Source: Jaltomata sinuosa
Taxonomy: Eukaryota > Streptophyta > Magnoliopsida > Solanales > Solanaceae
Direction of reading: 5' to 3'
Assembly (NCBI GenBank): GCA_003996215.1
Contig: QJPP01007526.1
Location: 62,001 to 126,000, forward strand
Length of the DNA: 64,000 nt
The translations under genes were made by a program, and so were the position numbers. Positions 57,507 to 64,000 of this stretch are shown one piece after another. Position 1 is the stretch's first letter; every line of letters starts with the position of its first letter. The notes under the pieces are model-generated. The model was given only the letters and a program-made list of their open reading frames with translations. It had not been told where the DNA came from and did not search any database.

Positions 57507-58975
57507 AATTGTTGATATTTTCGAATCAATGAATCTCTGTAAGATTATGTATATTTGAAAGTTTGTAATGTGCCATGTAATCGCAAACATTTATTTATAA
57601 AAGAAATATGAAGATATGTGATTTATCAATGAGACGGCTTAGGATATTTCGATACCTCATTTGTAAACTATGATTATTGATTTGCTCATTTGGTAAAATT
57701 GCATAAGAGTTGTGGAAGTTTTTATAGTTTTCACAAATTTGAGATTTTAATGTTTATGAGAAAAAAGAAATACAATTTAAGAAATCTAAATTGCATGTCC
57801 AACTTCAAATCGATTTGATTTCAAATCTTTAATTTTAAATCATGATTTGAAATCATGTCCAACCGACCTTAAATCTTTTGTTCAATTCATCTTAAACTTT
57901 TCCATTGAAGCGGTGCCGCACGTTGTTTCGAAGATGGATATCTGATAGTCAAGATGGATATTCATAAAGAATAATTAAATTAAAAATACTGATATGAAAA
58001 TTATGTGAGAATAAATTTGATAAATTAAAATATTGATATAAAAATCACGAAATATACTAGCTAGCTAGGCATCTTAATACCACTTCATGCTTCTTCGATT
58101 ATCATGCCATGTACATTTCTTGTATGCTAGAATTGGATAAGTAGGGAAACATTTAAACGAAGTGAGGCAGGGCAAAACTTCATTTTTGAAAAATTTAAAT
58201 GAAGTAGGTAGGTGGTAGGTCAACCCTATATTTTTTTTTAAAATTATTGGAAAAGATAATAAAGTATTTTGGACAGATATTTTGTGCTGAAAAAACTTCA
58301 TAATTTCGTCCTTCCACCGTACTTTTCTTGTTCATTAACGACAATGTGAAAAGTTAACCAAGTGAAATAGCATAGTATGTATTGTACGTGATTTAGAATA
58401 TTAAAGTGCAAATATTAAAAATAATTAAAAGGTTGTTTGGTTTTGTATGAACTTAATTTAAGATTGTAACTGGCAATATATTTAATGTGCTGGGAAAATA
58501 TAAAATAGCAATCATTTTGTCTTATATATATGGGATTACTAATTGGGTTGCTTTTGCTCTTGCCCTTTGATAGAGTTTGAATTTTGTTAGGTTTCGTATG
58601 AGCTAAATTAGATTGGAATTGGAAATAGGTATCTAATGTTCAGAGAAATTGTAAAATAGCAATCATTTGCCTTTATTTTTTTGCACCTCTAACTTAATCA
58701 CTTTAAAAATTGAACATAATATTACAAAATGAAAAAGAGACTAAATAGGGCAAGGCTTTTAGGTTATTCTTATGATATTTATTCCTCTTGTCCCATGTTA
58801 CACTTATAAAACTAGGACATTTGATTGTTGCTTTTTAAAAAAGGGATTATTATATGTGCATTAGATTTTTATAGGATGGAGCAAGAAGTGTTGCTTCGTC
58901 AAACAGTGAAAATTTCATATTAACTTAATGCTAGCATACAACTTAAATTGATAAGACCAGAACAAAGTACTAGTC
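57507..58975. repeat. Tandem-duplication flank (unit 2), 3' side of P450 gene 2
   Basis: From about 57,899 to 58,880 this matches 61,141-61,345 and 62,940-63,648 (for example CATTGAAGCGG.GCC.CACGT, CTAGCTAGGCATCTTA, TTTTGTTCATTAA, TACACTTATAAAA.TAGGACATTTG). It is the boundary and 3' flank of a duplicated unit. No gene besides P450 sequence. Confidence 0.8.
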
Positions 58976-60612
58976 CTAATAAAGATGAAGGGGAAGTCTT
59001 GGTTCCATGATCATACATATAGGCTTCTTTGGATGTGTAGTCAATCCATAAATTTCCTCCATGCTTATATCTTCTGGCTTTATATCTCCTGCCAATTTCC
59101 AATTGAATCCATGCAACAAGTTAGCCATTGTTGTTTGAACAACCTTAATACCAAGGCTATACCCAGGGCACCTCCTCCTTCCAGAACCAAAGGGCAACAA
59201 TGAGAAGTTTTGCCCTTTTATGTCTATGTTATTTCCTAAAAACCTTTCTGGAATGAAATCTTCTGGCCTATCCCAATACTTTGGATTTCTTCCTAAAGAC
59301 CATGCGTTTACATAAACAGTCGTCCCTTTTGGTATGTCATAACCAGCAACATTACAATCCTCAATGGAGTAATGGGGAGGAATCAATGTAGCTAAAGGGT
59401 GCAGTCTAAATGTCTCTTTCATTATGGCTTCTATATAAGGTAGTTCAGAAAAGTCCTCTTCTTTTACCCATCGTTCTTTTCCAATGGCTCTGTCAAGTTC
59501 TTGGTGTGCCTTCTCGATGATGTTTGGTCTCCTCAAAAGTTCTTGAAATGCCCATTCTATTGCGGTTGCTGAAGTGTCTGTACCACCAGCTAGCACATCC
59601 TGACATCGATAGCAAAAAGCACAAAGTATTAACAACAAATTAAGAAAATGTTGTATTTATCTTATTGCCATGAAATAGTATTCTAGTTTTAGAGAAAACT
59701 TACATGTATTAATCCCATCAGGCTATCGGTAGTAATCTTAACTTCAAGATTAGGGTCATCAGCAAGTTGCAACAGAGCATCAACCATGTCCTTTGGAACA
59801 TAATCCTCCTCTACTTGCCTCTTTGTTGTCTTGTGATCTTCAAGTACATAATCGTAAAATTCGGTGAAATTCTTCCCTAATGCCTTCATTCGGTTTACGT
59901 ATCCTTGCAAGTCGAACCAACTAAGCCAGGGTACCCAATCCCCAAGATTAATCACCCCACCAAGAAGAAACCACTCGTCCAACATCGATTGTAATGTTTC
60001 AAGTGTTACTATTGAAGCATCTGAGTTTGAGTCTTGATCACTACAGTACTTGCCACTCATAACCAACCTACTTATAGTGCGAAGGGTGAATCGAGGTAAG
60101 TGATCTTTAAGCAAAATTGGTTTTCCTGAGAGAGGAAAAAGACGAGAAATCAAAGTTCGTCTTTCCTCAACGCGAATATACTCAAATGAATCAAGCCTCT
60201 TGGGATTAAATATCTCGGCTAGGTAGATTTTTCTAGCTTGACGCCAGTGTGCGCCATAAGGTGCCCATATCATGTCTGAGTAGTTAAAGCTTGTGTACTT
60301 ACCAGCAGCTAATGCAGGGCGAGAAGCAAAGATAGCATCATGTGTTTTCAATATCTCTTTAGCCATTTCTGGAGATGATGCTATCAAAACAGGCTTGGAA
60401 CCGAACTTTAGGAACATTAAATCTCCATATTTTTTAGAAAGTTGGTGCAAAGACTCATGTGGGAGTGAGCCAAGGAGGTTCAAATTGCCAATAATTGGCC
60501 ATGGCCTTGGACCTGGTGGTAGTTTCCTTTTGGGATGGGTGAATTTTTTTGAGAGAAAAACTAATGCTAGTAGCCATGGGCCAAACGCTATTAAAACCCA
60601 AGATATCTCCAT
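58976..60612 (-). CDS. Cytochrome P450 monooxygenase, CYP71 clan (probably CYP92), gene 2
   Basis: Tandem paralogue of gene 1. Exons 59,704-60,612 and 58,976-59,599 with a 104-bp intron (donor GTAAGT, acceptor TGTCAG), giving 510 aa. Start at MEISWVL (60,612); the upstream in-frame ATG at 60,699 would add 29 residues before the anchor and is unlikely. Motifs: anchor at about 3-22, PPGPRPWPIIGN, AGGTDTSA in the I helix, KETFRLHP, FIPERF, FGSGRRRCPGYSLG. Highly similar to gene 1, with most changes in exon 1 around the predicted substrate-recognition region (GKYCSDQDSNSD versus DTYFSDHSNSD) and a one-codon length difference. Apparently functional. Confidence 0.92.
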
Positions 60613-60699
60613 CACTGATAATGGATGACTGCAGTTGAATAAGCAATAATCAAGAAAGCTTGAGAATTTATAGGGAAACAATGGCAAAATTGAGTTCAA

Positions 60700-61355
60700 A
60701 TTGCGTGCAACTCCTTTAAGTCATCTTTTAATAGTAAGCATTCTTTTAGAAGGCTATTAATTATAGTTTGCTCGTTTGGTAAGAAAATATATAAGAGTTG
60801 TAGAAGTTGTGACAGTTTTCATAATTATGGGGTTTTCATTTTTGAAATTCGAATTGAATGTTCAAACAAAATTTTAACTTCAAAGTTCAAATCAACCTTT
60901 ATCCAAATCAATAATTTTAAATCATGATTTCAAGTTCATGTCCAAATGACTACTAAGTTTAACTTTTATGCACCGACAGGCAGTATACAATTTATACAAA
61001 ATAGCATGTTGATATTTATAGTAAATTTTGTTTCGGTAATACGAAGAAAGCAATAAATAACTTAACATTAGCTGAGTGTGTGAAAAGTTTCGTATATAAA
61101 TTAAATTCTTAGAAATTAATATAGAAAGTTCAATTCATCTTAAACTTTTCCATTGAAGCGGGGCCACACGTCACCAACCCAAACCCATTTTGGTAATAAA
61201 ACAAAAATAGCTCAAAATGGATATTCATGAAGAAAAATTAAATTGAAATACTGATATTAAAATTATGATAGAACAAATCAAATAAATTAAAATATTGATA
61301 TAAAAATCAGGAGAGATACTAGCTAGGCATCTTACCACTTCATGCTTCTAGCAGG
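60700..61355 (-). other. 5' flank of P450 gene 2
   Basis: Includes MITE-like text (60,760-60,955) and, from 61,141, the start of the next duplicated unit. No gene. Confidence 0.6.
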
Positions 61356-61363
61356 CGTTTGAA

Positions 61364-61910
61364 TAGTGAAGTATTAAAAAACACACCTAATTTTTTTTTT
61401 TTTAGTTTCATACTTAAATAGTGTGAGTTTCATACTTAAACTATCACTCATTAATTTAAGAAAAAAACTTCAATATTGATTGGATCAAGTGTTTGTATAC
61501 AAACACTTTTAGGCGCATCTGGCCATTAAATATTCTGATGATGTGACCTTTTTTTATTTTTTTTAGCTAATACGTCACTTTTTTTAAAAAAAAAAAAATC
61601 AATTGATTTTACCCTAAACTCTCCCCTTCTTCTTCATCATTTCTCAACATAGTGAATATTTAATTTTTAATCTAATAATAATAATTTGTTTAATTTTTTC
61701 GAAGGTGAATATTTTTTTCACGCGGAGTGCCACGTGGAAGGATTTTTTTAAATAAAAGAGAGTGTAGTATACATGTCATCACATATTAGTTGAGGTGTGT
61801 TTCTCAAACTAATGAGTGATAGCTTAGGTATGAAACTCATATTTTCAATAGTTTAAGTATGAAACTTAAAAAGAGAGAATAGTTTAGGTGTGTTTTTGAT
61901 ACTTCACTCA
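61364..61910. mobile_element. Inverted-repeat element with GTGAAGTAT ends
   Basis: Left end GTGAAGTATTAAAAAACACACCTAA and right end TTAGGTGTGTTTTTGATACTTCAC are inverted repeats of about 25 bases; further paired blocks (TTTCATACTTAAACTATCACTCATTA and its complement) lie inside. Target duplication not found. A MITE of undecided superfamily. Confidence 0.8.
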
Positions 61911-62288
61911 AAAAAAAATATTTGAAAGATTGTTGATCTCGAGTACGAATTTCACTTGAAATATACTTCAACTTCCCTTTTCAACTTCACATTCACGTTG
62001 AAAGTTAAATAATGGATAAATATAAACATTGATTTGCAAACAATATTTATAGTTATAATTGAAAAAGATGAAATAATTTTCATGGTAAAACTTCTTGTCG
62101 CATCAACCCGTAATCTTTAGACATCCTTTCTACCTTGAGGATGATTTTATTTTTCGGGGCAAGTACACATATAATCAATCTTGAAATTATATGAGCGCTT
62201 GTGTTTCTTTTTTTTGGGAATAAAAAAGAGATGGATTTCGATTTAGGATGGCTTGGATTTTAATTTGATAAAGGGTCTAAATTAGTTC

Positions 62289-62312
62289 CCCCCCCCCCCC
62301 CCCCCGCCCCCC
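62289..62312. repeat. Poly-C tract
   Basis: About 24 bases of C with one G. Length polymorphism or assembly error is likely here. Confidence 0.9.
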
Positions 62313-62699
62313 CTCTTTTTGTAAATCAAACTTGTCACATCATTAATTCTCTTTGAAAATACAAAATTCAGCAAAGATGACCATTAAAGTGAATTAGAAA
62401 AAGTAAGATAAATTTTAAAAAATAAAATAAAGATATGTTGATGGTCAATTATCACAAATTGAATTACTATTAAGGCAATTAACTTACTTTGACAAGCACT
62501 AGGAGAAAGACTTTGGCTAGATTAACTTGCTAAATCTCTCTTACAATCAATTGCTTAAAGAGTTCAACAAGTTTTGATAAGCACCCAAAAAAAAACTTTT
62601 ACTAGCTCACAAGCAACAAACACTCTAATTTCAAGACTTATCCTCTTAAAATGGAATGGTTTGAACGATTGAGCTTCTTCTAGTTTTAAAATAATAGTT

Positions 62700-62800
62700 A
62701 GGCAAATAGAGTGAGCTGCGTACAATAGACCCTTGTGGTCCGGTCCTTCTCCGGACCCCGTGCATAGCAGGAGCTTTAGTGCACCGGGCTGCCCTTTAGG
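62700..62800 (+). mobile_element. SINE 3' fragment (TS-like)
   Basis: GAGCTGCGTACAATAGACCC, GGTCCGG..CTTC.CCGGACCCCG and GTGCACCGGGCTGCCCTTT are the 3' body of the tRNA-related SINE common in tobacco and relatives (TS type, from memory of the text). Inserted in one of the two copies of the 62,805/62,994 repeat unit. Confidence 0.65.
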
Positions 62801-62804
62801 GTAG

Positions 62805-63127
62805 ATGGTGGGTCAATTCTATATCTTTTTAATTTCTTTTGGAGAAAAATACTATTGTATTTTGAACAGATATTTTCTGTTGAAGAACTTCATAGTTTCG
62901 TCATTCTACTGTCGTTTTCTTGTTCATTAATTGAGTGCAAATAGAGTGGGCTAGGGTAAAACTTTATTTTCAAAAAGTTTAAATGAGGCAGGGTAGATGG
63001 TGGGTCAATTCTATATCTTTTTAATTTCTTTTGGAGAAAAATACTATAGTATTTTGAACAGATATTTTCTGTTGAAGAACTTCATAGTTTCGTCATTCTA
63101 CTGTCGTTTTCTTGTTCATTAATTGAG
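62805..63127. repeat. 189-bp tandem duplication
   Basis: 62,805-62,937 and 62,994-63,127 are nearly identical (TAGATGGTGGGTCAATTC to TTCATTAATTGAG), offset by 189 bp. Part of the duplicated P450 flank. Confidence 0.9.
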
Positions 63128-63648
63128 AATGCAAAAAGTAAACCAAGTAAAATAAGATAGTATGTATTGTACGCAATTTAGAATAAAGTGTAAATATTCA
63201 AAATATTTTAAAGTTTATTTGGTTTCGTATGAACTAAATTTAAGATTGCAACTGGGAATATGTATTTAATGTGCTGGGAAATAATAAAATAGCAATCACT
63301 TTGCCTTTATTTATGGGATTAATAATTGGGTTGCTTTTGTTCTTTTTGTTCTTGCCCTGTGATAGAGTTTGAAGTTTGTTAGGTTTTGTATGAGCTAAAT
63401 TAGATTGGAATTGGGAATAGGTATCTAATGTTCTGAGAAATTGTAAAATAGCAATCATTTGCCGTTATTCTTTTGCACTTCTAACTTAATCACTTTAAAA
63501 ATTGAACATAATATTACAAAATGAAAAAGAGACTAAACGGGGCAAGGGTTTTAGGTTATTCTTATGACATTTCTTCCTCTTGTCCCATATTACACTTATA
63601 AAAGTAGGACATTTGATTGTTGCTTTTAAGAAGGGATTATTATATATG
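63128..63648. repeat. Tandem-duplication flank (unit 3)
   Basis: Matches 58,330-58,860, the 3' flank of P450 gene 2. By collinearity a third P450 3' end would follow, but the retrotransposon at 63,649 interrupts it. Confidence 0.8.
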
Positions 63649-63849
63649 TGTAACATATTGGAGAATAACTTGATATATTATTCCAAGAGGTAAACAATAT
63701 AAATACAAGTACATAAGGTTCTAACTATGGAAAGAAATAGAACAGATTCCTACAAATCTGCTAAAAATATTCTTACAAATCTTTTATGTCTATAAATATG
63801 TGTGTGTTATGTACATTCCTAGGAAATAGTCTACATTTATTTTGTTACA
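63649..63849 (-). mobile_element. Ty1/copia 3' LTR
   Basis: 201-bp LTR in minus orientation with TGTAACA...TGTTACA ends (perfect 7-bp inverted ends, TG...CA). Directly before it on the minus strand is a polypurine tract (GAAGGGGAG, 63,850-63,858) and before that the end of pol. The other LTR and any target duplication are beyond the window; the local flank is ATATG. Confidence 0.85.
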
Positions 63850-63856
63850 CTCCCCT

Positions 63857-64000
63857 TCAAAATGGAGCATATGTATTGATCATGCCCAGCTTGTTATAAA
63901 GGTAATCAACTCGAGTGTCATTTAATGCGTTTGTGAACAAATCAGCTAGTTGTTCTCCTGTCTTCACATACCCGGTGGAAATCAAATTCTCCTGAATCTT
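63857..64000 (-). CDS. Ty1/copia pol C-terminus (RNase H), partial
   Basis: Last 47 codons of a copia-type polyprotein, cut by the window end. The text includes TGEQLADLFTNAL and NKLGMINTYAPF with the stop TGA at 63,857-63,859, the characteristic end of plant copia RNase H domains just ahead of the polypurine tract and LTR. Open in this stretch; whether the element is intact cannot be told. Confidence 0.88.
   Translation of the reverse strand, partial: KIQENLISTGYVKTGEQLADLFTNALNDTRVDYLYNKLGMINTYAPF

Overview
This is a nuclear chromosome segment from a dicot plant, most likely Solanaceae (possibly Nicotiana, genus not certain). The evidence is split genes with GT-AG introns, A-type cytochrome P450 paralogues, an F-box/LRR/FBD gene, a plant-specific invertase/pectin methylesterase inhibitor gene, tRNA-derived SINEs and MITEs of types common in Solanaceae, and a dense cluster of endogenous plant pararetrovirus (Caulimoviridae) copies. 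Nothing here looks bacterial, organellar or like a free viral genome.

1-30,127: a graveyard of endogenous pararetrovirus (EPRV) segments resembling the petuvirus/florendovirus group. I name eight blocks: A (+, 1-549), B (+, 583-6139), C (-, 6247-13,135), D (-, 13,179 to about 20,760), E (-, about 20,760-24,175), F (+, 24,236 to about 27,133), G (-, about 27,372-29,247), H (-, 29,248-30,127). The inferred circular unit is about 7.8 kb: leader with a tRNA-Met primer site, movement protein (MP), a TAATG stop/start overlap, a long capsid-protease-RT-RNase H frame, then a third frame (ORF3) with an Arg/Gly-rich N-terminus, then the promoter/polyA region. Two lineages occur: I in B, C, D, H and II in A, E, F, G. 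All copies carry stops or frameshifts. Junctions consist of (AAT)n microsatellites, filler DNA or inversions. B and C form an inverted repeat with arms of about 4.5 kb.

30,128-37,500: microsatellite and polypurine boundary, MITEs, an intact inhibitor-like gene (32,784-33,362, +), then a nested pair of DNA transposons: a Mutator-like foldback element (9-bp target duplication) inside the terminal repeat of a hAT element (8-bp duplication).

37,500-46,500: an F-box/LRR/FBD gene on the minus strand (38,017-42,395) interrupted in a coding exon by a 1-kb hAT element with a perfect 8-bp target duplication and also carrying a late in-frame stop; two SINEs with clear target duplications; a deleted copy of the inhibitor gene at 44,094-44,283.

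46,500-52,700: gene-poor, with a CACTA MITE, a possible Mutator-like or gene-capturing element (47.2-50.8 kb), a Stowaway-like MITE and others.

52,700-64,000: a tandem duplication carrying two intact two-exon P450 genes (509 and 510 aa, best placed in CYP92 of the CYP71 clan), both on the minus strand. The 3' flank of a probable third unit begins near 61,140 and is interrupted by a Ty1/copia element whose 3' LTR and RNase H C-terminus close the window.
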